Translations under genes and position numbers: made by a program
In this document: piece by piece, positions 24,117 through 32,881 of the stretch
How the letters are laid out: each line of letters opens with the position of its first letter
How positions within the stretch are numbered: the stretch's first letter is position 1
Origin: an uncultured Clostridium sp.
Lineage (GTDB): Bacteria > Bacillota > Clostridia > Christensenellales > CAG-138
Length of the DNA stretch: 64,000 nt
Assembly: GCA_900542285.1 (NCBI GenBank)
Contig: UQNF01000001.1
Location: 1 to 64,000 of the forward strand
Direction: 5' to 3'
The notes under the pieces: generated by a model
Told to the model about the DNA's origin: nothing
The model's database searches: none
The model's input: the letters and a program-made list of their open reading frames with translations, nothing else

Positions 24117-26016
24117 ATACTATCCCCTTCTCCTCGTCGGAGGCGTGATCGGGCTTATCTCAACGCTTCTCATCATAGCCTACGCTACTGTTAAGGATAA
24201 AAAACAGTCAATGGGTTTTGACAGGCACATGAAGGACGGCGAGATAACAAAGCGTCTGCTCAAATACGCCAGACCTTATGCGAAGCAGTTCATATTCGTC
24301 GGCTTTATTATGCTCCTGTCCATAGCCTATGATATTCTCTCTCCACTTATCATCGGCAGTATTGAAGAGATGGTCGTCGGCGACTTCGCTCTGAGCAAAC
24401 TATTCGCTTATGTGGGTGTGTATGCCGGGATTCTTATCATATCGATGCTATGCTCATATGTACAGGCGATTATCCTGCAAAAGACCGGTCAGCGCATTAT
24501 TTCAAGCATGCGTGAGGATCTGTTCGTTCGAATAGAATCCTTATCTCATGAGCAGATGAACAAGATCCCGATAGGCAAGCTCGTTACCCGAGTCACCAAC
24601 GATACGAACGCTATCTCGCTGATGTTCACAAGCCTGCTTGTAAACCTGCTAAAGAATTGTTTTGTTATCATCGGCGTTCTCGCAGCGATGCTGTGCCTCA
24701 ATTTCGAGCTGACTCTGATGGTGCTTTGCTTCGTTCCGTTCATTGTGCTTTTCACAGTCATCTTCCGTAAGTTCTCAAGGAGGGCATATCGCAAAGTCAA
24801 GGATCGCACATCCGATATCAACGCCTACCTGTCAGAGAACCTTTCGGGCATCAAAATCACACAGATTTTCAACCGTGAAGATGCAAAGAACCGTGATTTT
24901 ATTAATAGAAGCAATCTACTTGGAAAGGCGAAGCGCGAACAGATATTCGTCTTCAGCGTGTTTAGGCCATTGGTCTATATGCTCTACATAAGTTCCGTTA
25001 TGCTGCTGTTCTATCTGGGCGGTAAGGGATACCTTGATGGTGCCTCCTTCCTTGGCCAGACCATCACCAGCAGTGTGATAGTTTCGTTCTATATGTACAT
25101 CACCAAGTTCTATAATCCGATTCAAAGCCTTGCCGAACAGTTCAACTGGCTGCAATCCGCATTTGCTTCAGCGGAAAAGGTGTTTACAGTCATGGATTAC
25201 GTTCCCGAAATAGTGGACGCGCCTGATGCGATAGAACTTGACAGTGTCAAGGGCGAAATAGAATTCAAGGATGTTTGGTTCAGCTATATCCCCGGCGAAT
25301 GGGTGCTCAAGGGAATATCCTTCCACATCAACCCTAATGACACGGTTGCTTTTGTCGGACCGACAGGCTCCGGCAAAACAACAATCCTCTCCCTTATCTG
25401 CCGTAATTATGAGTTTCAAAAGGGAGAAATACTTATCGACGGTATTGATATTCGAAAGATAAAGCTCTCCTCCCTGCGAAAGCATTTTGGGCAGATGCTT
25501 CAAGATGTCTTTCTCTTCTCCGGCACCATCCGCAGCAACATTCTTCTGCGTGAAGAAGGCATTTCGGATGATGAGGTCATGGAAGCCTGCAGATATGTCA
25601 ACGCTGATCACTTTATCAATAAGCTTGACAATGGACTTGATGAAATAGTCCGTGAACGCGGCAATAACTTCTCCGCCGGCCAACGCCAGCTGCTGTCATT
25701 TGCAAGGACCATCATCCATAAGCCCAGTGTTATGATACTCGATGAGGCTACCGCCAATATCGACACGGAAACCGAGCTGCTTATTCAGGATTCATTGGAA
25801 AAGATGATGAATATCGGCACCATGCTGATCGTTGCACACCGTCTTTCCACCATTCAGCATGCCGACAACATAATCGTGCTGAGTCATGGCGAAATCGTCG
25901 AGCAGGGTACCCATCACGAGCTTCTTGCCAAGCGAGGCAGGTACTACAAGCTATACACACTGCAATTCCACAAGGAACAAATGCGCAAGGGAAGCACCAT
26001 TCCTGCTGCGGAATGA
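24109..26016 (+). CDS. ABC exporter half-transporter (catalytic-site subunit)
   Basis: The partner half-transporter, 635 residues. An extra N-terminal membrane helix (about 5-27) precedes the six-helix core. Walker A is FVGPTGSGKTT, Walker B is VMILDEATANID with the catalytic Glu, and the signature is FSAGQRQLLS, a divergent form typical of one half of heterodimeric exporters. ATG at 24109 lies 5 bases behind AGGAGGTGA and inside the end of the upstream gene, so translation is coupled. A terminator follows, making a two-gene operon. Confidence 0.92.
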   Translation: MREYYPLLLVGGVIGLISTLLIIAYATVKDKKQSMGFDRHMKDGEITKRLLKYARPYAKQFIFVGFIMLLSIAYDILSPLIIGSIEEMVVGDFALSKLFAYVGVYAGILIISMLCSYVQAIILQKTGQRIISSMREDLFVRIESLSHEQMNKIPIGKLVTRVTNDTNAISLMFTSLLVNLLKNCFVIIGVLAAMLCLNFELTLMVLCFVPFIVLFTVIFRKFSRRAYRKVKDRTSDINAYLSENLSGIKITQIFNREDAKNRDFINRSNLLGKAKREQIFVFSVFRPLVYMLYISSVMLLFYLGGKGYLDGASFLGQTITSSVIVSFYMYITKFYNPIQSLAEQFNWLQSAFASAEKVFTVMDYVPEIVDAPDAIELDSVKGEIEFKDVWFSYIPGEWVLKGISFHINPNDTVAFVGPTGSGKTTILSLICRNYEFQKGEILIDGIDIRKIKLSSLRKHFGQMLQDVFLFSGTIRSNILLREEGISDDEVMEACRYVNADHFINKLDNGLDEIVRERGNNFSAGQRQLLSFARTIIHKPSVMILDEATANIDTETELLIQDSLEKMMNIGTMLIVAHRLSTIQHADNIIVLSHGEIVEQGTHHELLAKRGRYYKLYTLQFHKEQMRKGSTIPAAE

Positions 26017-26034
26017 TGAATTAGCATAAACAAA

Positions 26035-26084
26035 GACCCAAGGCTTATGAATTAGCTTCACTAGTCTTGGGTCATTCTTTTTCT
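26035..26084 (+). terminator. Rho-independent terminator of the ABC exporter operon
   Basis: An 11-bp stem with one G-U pair (GACCCAAGGCT, 26035-26045, with 26063-26073) and a 17-base loop is followed by ATTCTTTTTCT. The convergent EpsG-like gene ends at 26094. Confidence 0.8.
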
Positions 26085-26093
26085 AAAATACAA

Positions 26094-27191
26094 TCAGTTT
26101 ATAAACATTGCATAGTAATAGAAAGCAATGTAGCATACGATCATCAACAGCTTCACGAGCTGAGAAGATTCGCGTGAAAAGATGTTTTCAGTTTCCCACG
26201 GCAGCAGGATACAGTTTGAATATAGGCTTACATATATCGGAAGCCTTCCAACGAATATGCCGGATGTTACCATCGACACCAGATAAATGCCTGATGTTAT
26301 CAGCGAAGCATTCGTAGCCATTGTGATTACGGGATCGTCATCCGTTTTGATACGTTTTCTGCCGATAAATGCCAAAATCGCAGGCACCGAATACACAAGA
26401 ACGCGGAACACATTCGTTCCGTCGTCATTAAACGACTCCCAGTCGCTTACAACGTTCTCGTATTGCGTTTCCGAAAGAGCATTATCAAGAATGTCGGTAA
26501 ATCGGTCAACAAAGACAACCGCAGCAAGGCTTGCAGCAATAAAAAGCAGTGTCTTAATATTCCATGCTTTTCCCTGAAGTATGAAACCGATAGGTATCAT
26601 TAACAGAGCGGTTTGATGAAACAGCGATGCAAACAGCACCAGTAGGATGTACTGAATGTTCTTCCTTTCAAGCAGCCATTTGGTTCCGGCAAAGACTATT
26701 ACGACCGCAACAAACTGGCGTATGCCATTGTTCATCCAACTCAAATAGTCGGTTGCTGCAACGAAAAGGAATATTGAAAGCCAATAATCCGACGAGTATT
26801 TTCTAAGAACAAGCGCAAGAATGACGCCCTGGATCGCCGCGATGATGAATAGATAAACGCGATAATCCTTTGAGATGAATATTCTTATGAGCGCTGCGAA
26901 CGTATAATATCCCTTGTCATTTTTGAGAGTTCCCACATATGCTGAAAGTTCTGCAAGCGTATCAGGCATTCGGTTGAACGCGTTAACATATGTGCCTGTA
27001 TCCCCAATGTACAGACTTCTGTATGTTGCCCAGAGGATAAGAGGGATCATCAATAGGAGAGCAGAAGATTTGCTCCAACGCTTTTGCGGCTCTCCAAGCA
27101 CTTGGACTGTTTGCTTTTTGGAAACAGCTTTGATAACGTATCCTCCAACAAGAACCCATATCAGCTGCATCATGCTCTCGTTGATCGCCAT
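26094..27191 (-). CDS. EpsG-family polysaccharide polymerase-like membrane protein
   Basis: A polytopic protein with about ten hydrophobic segments and the EpsG/Wzy-like pattern: RSLYIGDTGTYVNAF near residue 60, DKGYYTFAALI, a WMNNGIRQFVAVV block and the following FASLFHQTALLM. EpsG proteins are thought to polymerise extracellular polysaccharide repeat units at the membrane. The start is uncertain: ATG at 27191 has GGGAGG only 2-3 bases upstream, ATG at 27206 and 27158 have no site. It lies 98 bases downstream of the fused glycosyltransferase gene on the same strand. No flippase or chain-length gene is present. Confidence 0.8.
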   Translation of the reverse strand: MAINESMMQLIWVLVGGYVIKAVSKKQTVQVLGEPQKRWSKSSALLLMIPLILWATYRSLYIGDTGTYVNAFNRMPDTLAELSAYVGTLKNDKGYYTFAALIRIFISKDYRVYLFIIAAIQGVILALVLRKYSSDYWLSIFLFVAATDYLSWMNNGIRQFVAVVIVFAGTKWLLERKNIQYILLVLFASLFHQTALLMIPIGFILQGKAWNIKTLLFIAASLAAVVFVDRFTDILDNALSETQYENVVSDWESFNDDGTNVFRVLVYSVPAILAFIGRKRIKTDDDPVITMATNASLITSGIYLVSMVTSGIFVGRLPIYVSLYSNCILLPWETENIFSRESSQLVKLLMIVCYIAFYYYAMFIN

Positions 27192-27289
27192 TCCCTCCCT
27201 TCTCATGGCGTATTATTACCGGTTTATTTTATCACCCCGAAAATACATCGTCAAGGTAAAAGCAGACTTTTGATTGATGACAGTCCGTG

Positions 27290-29050
27290 TTACCAAACTT
27301 GCTGCCCGCAATCAGCGCTTGGATGCACCCCAAGAGCCGTAAGTGTAGCGTCAACAACGGCTCTCCTGTCAAATTCGGCCTCGGCTTTTGCGTATCCTGC
27401 CAGTCCCATATCCCGGCGCGCACTCCTATCAAGCTTCAAAAAACGAACCATTGCATCGAATAAGCTGTCACCGTCCTTAACTTTAACCAAGAGCCCCGTT
27501 ACGCCGTCATCCACTGCTTCACGGCAACCGGGTATGTTTGTAGTTATCAGAGGACGGCCAAGAGCGGCAGCTTCAATAAGAACATTGCTCATTCCCTCGT
27601 GATAGCTTGGCAGTACGACACAGTCCGCTTTTTCGTAGAACGGTATGGGGTTTTGCTGAAAGCCATGGAACACCGCAATACCATTTTCCACAAGCTTATC
27701 AACAGCAGTTTTATATTCATCCTCAAAGAAGCCAACGAGATCGAGTACAAAGCTGTAACCTTCATCATACAGTTTTTGCGCAGCATAAAACAGTTCGTCA
27801 ATACCTTTTTCACGCATTATCCTGCCCAGATAAAGAAAATGAGTCAAATCGTTATTCGGATAATCCTTAACGCTGTATGCCTCGAGGTTCACTCCTGCGC
27901 CGTGAAGAATCACCTCTTTTTCGGGCGGAATTATACGAAGGTCAATGAATTTTTGCGCATTTGCAGTATTTTCAAAGAACACCTTTTCAACGCGCCTAAA
28001 GGCCGTTTTGTACAACATGGTAACAAGCCCGGCCATTGGCTGCTTTTGAAAAGCAGTCCCAAGGCCCTGTACGTTTGCGAAATAGCGCAGCTTAAGCTTT
28101 TTTGAAGCTATACCTGCATAAATATTAGGTTTTATCGAGTAGGTAATGACAATATCGGGTCTCTCGCTCTTGAGAATACGCTTATAAGTCTTTAGCAGCT
28201 TATAGTCATGAAAAGGGTTCTGTCCCCTGCGTTCAAGCTCGGTATTAATTGTCTTTATCCCAAGCGCAGCGATATCATCCTCATGCCCAACGAACGGAGT
28301 GACCACGACAACATCATGGGTCTTTTTCAACGCTTCCATAAGCTCTCGCCTGAAACGCCACAGCATATAGGAATGGTTTGTAATGATGACTGCCTTTTTT
28401 CGCGTTGCATTATCCCCCCTGCGCATGGCCCCTGTGCCTCCCTCAACGACCCCATCGCTCCTGACGACGGAAGCAAGGGTTCCAAAAAAGCATTTTACAT
28501 CGAGTCCAATACTCATATTAGCGACATAATAACCATCGAGTTTTGCCTTTTCCGGTATTTCCAATTCATCACGGCCGTTTATCTGAGCCCAGCCCGTCAA
28601 GCCCGGCTTAACATCGTTAGCTCCGTACTTATCCCTTTCGGCAACTAAGTCGTCCTGATTCCAAAGCGCAGGCCGAGGTCCTATCACGGCCATATCGCCG
28701 ATAAGGATATTAATTAGCTGCGGAAGCTCGTCCAATGATGTTTTGCGAAGAAATTTGCCAAGCTTTGTTATGTACTTTTCCGGATCCTGCATCATGTGAG
28801 TCGGGGTATCATGAGGTGTATCCAAGCGCATACTACGGAATTTGTAGAGCTTAAACAGCTTTTTATGTATGCCCACACGCTTCTGTGAAAAGAATACAGG
28901 AGCTGCTAAGCCGTCTTCTATCTTGATCGCAATAATTATAGCAACAAAAAGCGGCGAAAGAAGTATCAGCCCCAGAAAAGACATCAGCGTATCGAGAATG
29001 CTTTTTACTGTTTGATATATACGGTGACTATCCCGACGGTTGTTCGACAT
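27290..29050 (-). CDS. Fusion: polyprenyl sugar-phosphate transferase + GT4 glycosyltransferase
   Basis: Two enzymes in one chain of 586 residues. Residues about 1-215 form a WcaJ/PglC-type sugar transferase that loads a sugar phosphate on undecaprenyl phosphate: one membrane segment (15-42), QKRVGIHKKLFKLYKFRSM, LRKTSLDELPQLINILIGD and VKPGLTGWAQINGRDE. Residues about 222-586 form a GT-B fold family 4 glycosyltransferase with the LYLGRIMREKGIDELF and PSYHEGMSNVLIEAAALG (E-x7-E) motifs. The fusion would join initiation and the next glycosylation step. ATG at 29050 has GGAGG 5 bases upstream. The sugar specificity cannot be read from sequence. Confidence 0.9.
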   Translation of the reverse strand: MSNNRRDSHRIYQTVKSILDTLMSFLGLILLSPLFVAIIIAIKIEDGLAAPVFFSQKRVGIHKKLFKLYKFRSMRLDTPHDTPTHMMQDPEKYITKLGKFLRKTSLDELPQLINILIGDMAVIGPRPALWNQDDLVAERDKYGANDVKPGLTGWAQINGRDELEIPEKAKLDGYYVANMSIGLDVKCFFGTLASVVRSDGVVEGGTGAMRRGDNATRKKAVIITNHSYMLWRFRRELMEALKKTHDVVVVTPFVGHEDDIAALGIKTINTELERRGQNPFHDYKLLKTYKRILKSERPDIVITYSIKPNIYAGIASKKLKLRYFANVQGLGTAFQKQPMAGLVTMLYKTAFRRVEKVFFENTANAQKFIDLRIIPPEKEVILHGAGVNLEAYSVKDYPNNDLTHFLYLGRIMREKGIDELFYAAQKLYDEGYSFVLDLVGFFEDEYKTAVDKLVENGIAVFHGFQQNPIPFYEKADCVVLPSYHEGMSNVLIEAAALGRPLITTNIPGCREAVDDGVTGLLVKVKDGDSLFDAMVRFLKLDRSARRDMGLAGYAKAEAEFDRRAVVDATLTALGVHPSADCGQQVW

Positions 29051-29079
29051 ATTAACCTCCAAGTCAACTATGTCTATGA

Positions 29080-29108
29080 TTATAGCATATCTAACATTTT
29101 TTGTACAT
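29080..29108 (-). promoter_or_regulatory. Extended -10 promoter of the polysaccharide genes
   Basis: Minus strand: TGTACA (29108-29103), 17-base spacer, TATAAT (29085-29080) preceded by TGC. The start would be near 29073, 23 bases before the fusion gene. It lies just past the oadA terminator. Confidence 0.75.
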
Positions 29109-29147
29109 AAAAACAGCATTCCGATCCAAATAGTTCGGAATGCTGTA
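29104..29147 (-). terminator. Rho-independent terminator of the oad operon
   Basis: Minus strand: ACAGCATTCCGA (29147-29136) pairs perfectly with 29125-29114 around a 10-base loop and is followed by TTTTTATG. Confidence 0.88.
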
Positions 29148-29159
29148 GATATGCTGATA

Positions 29160-30614
29160 TTATAGCGGCATGCCTTCTGTCATGTCCTCAACATAGATTG
29201 TGCGCACAGAATTGTCGGCTGCATCACCTGCAGCAGGCTGAGTATCAGGAATAACAACCGTCTTCTCTTCACGGTTGGCCTTGCGCTGTTCAAAGAACTT
29301 CTTTGCGACCTGTGGGAAGAGGGCATAGCTTAGCACATCCTCATCCTTCTCTGCCAAATCGCCAAGCTCTTCACGATATTTTTCCAGCTCAGGCTCAAGC
29401 AGATCGGCAGGGCGGCAGGTAATTACCGGGGTGTCGCCAATGGCTTTTCTGCGGACTTCCTCATTAACCTCGCCGGGCAGACGGCCGTACTCACCGTGGA
29501 GCAAACCCTTGGATTCCTTGGTAAACATCTTGTAGCGTTCACCGGAAACCACATTAAGAACCGCCTGTGAACCTACAATCTGACTTGTTGGCGTAACAAG
29601 GGGCGGATAACCGAAGTCCTTTCGAACACGCGGTACTTCCTCGAGCACCTCATAATACTTATCCGACGCATTCGCCTGTTTCAGCTGGGAAATAAGGTTG
29701 GAAAGCATTCCGCCCGGTACCTGATAGATAAGGGTGTTGGTGTCCACAGAAAGAACCTTAGGATCAAGGAAACCATCTCTTTTAAGCCTGTCGGCTACGG
29801 GACGGAAGAGCTTTGCTGCTTCGCTGAGCTTGGTAAGATCAAGCCCGGTATCATATCCCGTACCTTGGAGCGTTGCAACGAGACTCTCGGTCGCCGGCTG
29901 ACTGGTGCCGTTGCCAAGGGGCGAAAGTGCGGTATCAACGATGTCAACGCCTGCATAGGCTGCCATGAGCAGCGTCATGTCGCCTGTGCCCGTGGTATTG
30001 TGGGTGTGCAGGTGGATAGGAACATCGACTTCGGCTTTCAGTTTCTTGACAAGATTGTATGCAGGGATCGGCAGAAGCAGGTTTGCCATATCCTTGATGC
30101 AGATCGAATCAGCACCCATCTGCACGAGCTCCTTTGCGAGCTTAACAAAGTAATCATCGTTATGCACCGGGCTGATGGTGTAGCTGATAGCGGGTTCACA
30201 ATGTCCGCCGTATTTCTTTGTAAACTTTATGGCAGACTCAAGGTTTCGAACATCGTTAAGGGCATCGAATATACGGATAACATCGATACCGTTCTCTATC
30301 GCCTTGCGGCAGAACTGCTCTACAACATCATCTGCATAATGCTTGTATCCGAGAATGTTCTGTCCGCGGAACAGCATCTGAAGTCTCGTGTGCGGTAGGT
30401 GCTTTTTAAGCGTGCGGAGCCTCTCCCAAGGGTCTTCATTAAGGAATCTCAGGCAGGAATCGAACGTTGCGCCGCCCCAGCATTCGAGCGACCAATAGCC
30501 CATGCTGTCGAGCAGCTCGCATGCGGGAAGCATCTCTTCAGTACGCATACGGGTTGCTGCCTGCGACTGATGAGCATCACGTAAAATCGTATCTGTAATA
30601 AATAATTTACCCAT
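29160..30614 (-). CDS. oadA: Oxaloacetate decarboxylase alpha subunit (carboxyltransferase)
   Basis: The alpha subunit moves the carboxyl group of oxaloacetate to biotin, yielding pyruvate. The carboxyltransferase TIM barrel begins ITDTILRDAHQSQAATRMRT with its metal-binding Asp; RGQNILGYKHYADDVV, the active Lys in SICIKDMANLL, and the HLHTHNTTG metal site follow. The C-terminal PYC_OADA conserved region reaches about residue 450. At 484 residues it lacks the biotinyl domain, which is encoded separately (31843-32214). Pyruvate carboxylase 5S subunits look alike, but the adjacent OadB and OadG genes identify the sodium-pump decarboxylase. Confidence 0.93.
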   Translation of the reverse strand: MGKLFITDTILRDAHQSQAATRMRTEEMLPACELLDSMGYWSLECWGGATFDSCLRFLNEDPWERLRTLKKHLPHTRLQMLFRGQNILGYKHYADDVVEQFCRKAIENGIDVIRIFDALNDVRNLESAIKFTKKYGGHCEPAISYTISPVHNDDYFVKLAKELVQMGADSICIKDMANLLLPIPAYNLVKKLKAEVDVPIHLHTHNTTGTGDMTLLMAAYAGVDIVDTALSPLGNGTSQPATESLVATLQGTGYDTGLDLTKLSEAAKLFRPVADRLKRDGFLDPKVLSVDTNTLIYQVPGGMLSNLISQLKQANASDKYYEVLEEVPRVRKDFGYPPLVTPTSQIVGSQAVLNVVSGERYKMFTKESKGLLHGEYGRLPGEVNEEVRRKAIGDTPVITCRPADLLEPELEKYREELGDLAEKDEDVLSYALFPQVAKKFFEQRKANREEKTVVIPDTQPAAGDAADNSVRTIYVEDMTEGMPL

Positions 30615-30645
30615 ATTTGCCTCCGATCATATCAAAATAGAGGAA

Positions 30646-31836
30646 TTAACCGCCAAACATAGAAAGGAATACACCGGCAGCGATCGCAGAACCGATAACG
30701 CCTGCAACATTCGGACCCATGGCGTGCATGAGCAGGAAATTGCCCGGATTCTCCTTCTGTCCAACGACCTGCGAAACCCTCGCTGCCATCGGAACCGCCG
30801 AAACGCCAGCTGAACCGATGAGAGGATTGATTTTACCGCCCGAGATCCAATTCATCAGCTTTGCGAACAGCACGCCGCCGCAGGTGCCGATGATGAATGC
30901 GCAGATACCCATTGCGAGAATTCCCAGGGTAGTCCAGTTAAGGGACGCCTCAGCGGTCGCTGTTGCGCCAACGCTGATGCCAAGGAAGATAGTGACGATA
31001 TTGCACAGCTCATTCTGAGCGGTCTTGGATAGTCTGTCGGTCACGCCGCACTCCTTCATGAGATTGCCAAGCATCAGCATACCTACGAGGGCTGCTGCGG
31101 AGGGAACGAGCAGAGCAACGAAAATGGTAACAACTATCGGGAATACTATTCGCTCAGTCTTGCTGACGGGTCGCAGCTGTTCCATTACGATGGAGCGTTC
31201 CTTGCGCGTTGTTAACAGCTTCATGAATGGGGGCTGAATAAACGGAACCAATGCCATATAGGAGTATGCGGCGATCGCAATTGGCCCCAGGTACTCCGGA
31301 GCGAGCTTCGCTGTCGTGAAAATCGCAGTCGGACCGTCTGCGCCACCGATAATGCCGATGGAAGCGGCGAGGCCGTCATCAAATCTGAAAATGAACTTTG
31401 CGCCAAGGAAGGCCACAAAGATACCGAGCTGAGCGGCAGCGCCGAGCAGCAGGCTCTTTGGATTTGCGATCAATGGGCCGAAATCGGTCATAGCTCCAAC
31501 GCCCAGGAAGATGAGCGATGGATATATGCCAAGTTTGACGCCAAGATATAGGTAGTCAATAAGCCCGCCCTGCGAAGCCAGCAGCGGCCAGTTGATATGT
31601 CCGCCTTCGAATATGAATGAGTGGTACATCCCAGAGTTCGGAATGTTGGTGAGCAGCATACCGAAAGCAATAGGGAGCAGCAAAAGCGGCTCAAACTTTT
31701 TTACTATTGCAAGGTAAAGCAGGAAACAGGCGATCAATATCATCACCACATACTTCCACGCTCCCTCCTGAGTGAAGAAGGCGTTGAAGCCCGTTCCTTC
31801 CCAGAAGGCTTTTAATGCATCAATGACAGCGCTCAT
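30646..31836 (-). CDS. oadB: Sodium-translocating decarboxylase beta subunit
   Basis: The integral membrane subunit that decarboxylates carboxybiotin and exports Na+, conserving the energy of oxaloacetate decarboxylation. About ten membrane segments are visible, together with the hallmark ASIGIIGGADGPTAIFTT containing the Na+/proton-linked Asp, and the later GVSAVPMAARV and MGPNVAGVIGSA motifs. At 396 residues it is family length. It starts 6 bases after the biotin carrier stop without a clear Shine-Dalgarno site, so it is probably translationally coupled. Confidence 0.96.
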   Translation of the reverse strand: MSAVIDALKAFWEGTGFNAFFTQEGAWKYVVMILIACFLLYLAIVKKFEPLLLLPIAFGMLLTNIPNSGMYHSFIFEGGHINWPLLASQGGLIDYLYLGVKLGIYPSLIFLGVGAMTDFGPLIANPKSLLLGAAAQLGIFVAFLGAKFIFRFDDGLAASIGIIGGADGPTAIFTTAKLAPEYLGPIAIAAYSYMALVPFIQPPFMKLLTTRKERSIVMEQLRPVSKTERIVFPIVVTIFVALLVPSAAALVGMLMLGNLMKECGVTDRLSKTAQNELCNIVTIFLGISVGATATAEASLNWTTLGILAMGICAFIIGTCGGVLFAKLMNWISGGKINPLIGSAGVSAVPMAARVSQVVGQKENPGNFLLMHAMGPNVAGVIGSAIAAGVFLSMFGG

Positions 31837-31842
31837 AGGCTT

Positions 31843-32214
31843 TTATACATACGCAATAAGGATCTCACCGGAGTTTACGCTTGCGCCCTTGTTGACGTTG
31901 ACAGATACGACCTTACCGTCCGCAGGAGCCATGATCTCGTTCTCCATCTTCATTGCTTCCAGCACAACAAGTACCTGACCGCTTCTAAAGGTGTCACCGG
32001 GCTTAATATTTACCGAAAGGATCGTGCCGGGCATAGGAGAAGTGATGGTCTTCTCGCCGCCTGTGGGCTTAGCTGCCGGAGCTGGAGCAGGGGCAGGAGC
32101 AGCAGGTGCGGCAGGAGCAGAGGCGGGCTTAGCCGCAGCAGCGTTAGCAGAGCTGACCTCTTCAACCTCGACTTCATAACTTGAACCATTGACATTAACG
32201 ATGAACTTTCGCAT
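31843..32214 (-). CDS. Biotin carboxyl carrier protein of the decarboxylase
   Basis: A 123-residue biotinyl/lipoyl-attachment protein. The N-terminal strand (RKFIVNVNGSSYEVEVEEV) is joined by an Ala/Pro linker (about 23-49) to the biotinyl domain with VLEAMKMENEI, Lys89 being the biotin site. In classical OadA this domain is fused to the alpha subunit; here, as in many anaerobes with methylmalonyl-CoA or glutaconyl-CoA decarboxylases, it is a separate protein. It carries the carboxyl group from OadA to OadB. Confidence 0.95.
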   Translation of the reverse strand: MRKFIVNVNGSSYEVEVEEVSSANAAAAKPASAPAAPAAPAPAPAPAAKPTGGEKTITSPMPGTILSVNIKPGDTFRSGQVLVVLEAMKMENEIMAPADGKVVSVNVNKGASVNSGEILIAYV

Positions 32215-32300
32215 ATGAACCTCCTTAGATCCTATACATAATTGATATTGTTGCTATACTTAACTCCGCACATGTTCCCATCTGCGGAGCCAAAAATCTA

Positions 32301-32714
32301 TCATGATAACTTTTTAATGGAAGTGATTCGGAATGAATCCGTACTCAAATCAGAAGCCTGTGCAATAGCGGCGGACATTGCGGCGATAACCTCACGCCTG
32401 TCATGCTGAGCGCAGCTAACGGAGCCAAGTCTCTTAATCGAGGTGATGCGGATATTATCCATACCTGTCATTTCACCGATAGCGGCAGAAATGGCGATAA
32501 TAAGCTTCGAGCGTTCCTCTCTGCTGAGAGGAGCAGAAATAAATCCTTCCGAAGATGCGGATGAATGCTTGTTTGCATTTGCCGTGGCATCTGATTTTTT
32601 CTTGCCGATAAACAGTGAACAGATGAGCGTCATCAGTTTAACGATAAGCACTATGCAGATAAGACCAATAAACACAATCAGCATACCGGTCAGCAGCACT
32701 ATCAGCGGATTCAT
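32301..32714 (-). CDS. OadG-family decarboxylase gamma subunit with duplicated tail
   Basis: The gamma subunit is a small membrane anchor that helps to assemble the decarboxylase pump. One membrane helix (about 4-32) is followed by a Lys/Ser-rich linker and a soluble tail. The tail carries the same module twice: residues 67-96 (IIAISAAIGEMTG to RITSIKRL) and 106-136 (VIAAMSAAIAQAS to RITSIKKL). Single copies of such a module are usual in OadG-like proteins. It has 137 residues and is the first full-size gene of the operon. Confidence 0.82.
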   Translation of the reverse strand: MNPLIVLLTGMLIVFIGLICIVLIVKLMTLICSLFIGKKKSDATANANKHSSASSEGFISAPLSREERSKLIIAISAAIGEMTGMDNIRITSIKRLGSVSCAQHDRREVIAAMSAAIAQASDLSTDSFRITSIKKLS

Positions 32715-32730
32715 ATTAACCCTTTCCCGA

Positions 32731-32784
32731 TCAAATCCATGCTATGATCGAACAAAAATGTGCTAATTGAGAGAAAGCCCTCAT
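32731..32784 (-). CDS. Possible 17-codon leader peptide of the oad operon
   Basis: On the minus strand an ATG at 32784 follows a strong GGAGG (32798-32794, 9-base spacing) and opens a 17-codon frame, MRAFSQLAHFCSIIAWI, that ends 16 bases before the oadG start. The strong site, unlike the weak one of oadG itself, suggests ribosome loading here. It could be a leader peptide, a coupling device or chance. Confidence 0.3.
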   Translation of the reverse strand: MRAFSQLAHFCSIIAWI

Positions 32785-32881
32785 TTCTTCCTTCCTCCCC
32801 ACATTTGTTATTATTCCACGCTTTCCTTTATTCCCCTGCATCGCATTTTAATATATTTTAGCAAATAAGGATGTCGGAGAA

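Noticed and set aside
29160..30614. Pyruvate carboxylase subunit B
   Set aside because: The sequence alone would allow it, but the cotranscribed OadB, biotin carrier and OadG-like genes and the lack of a biotin carboxylase point to the sodium-pump decarboxylase.
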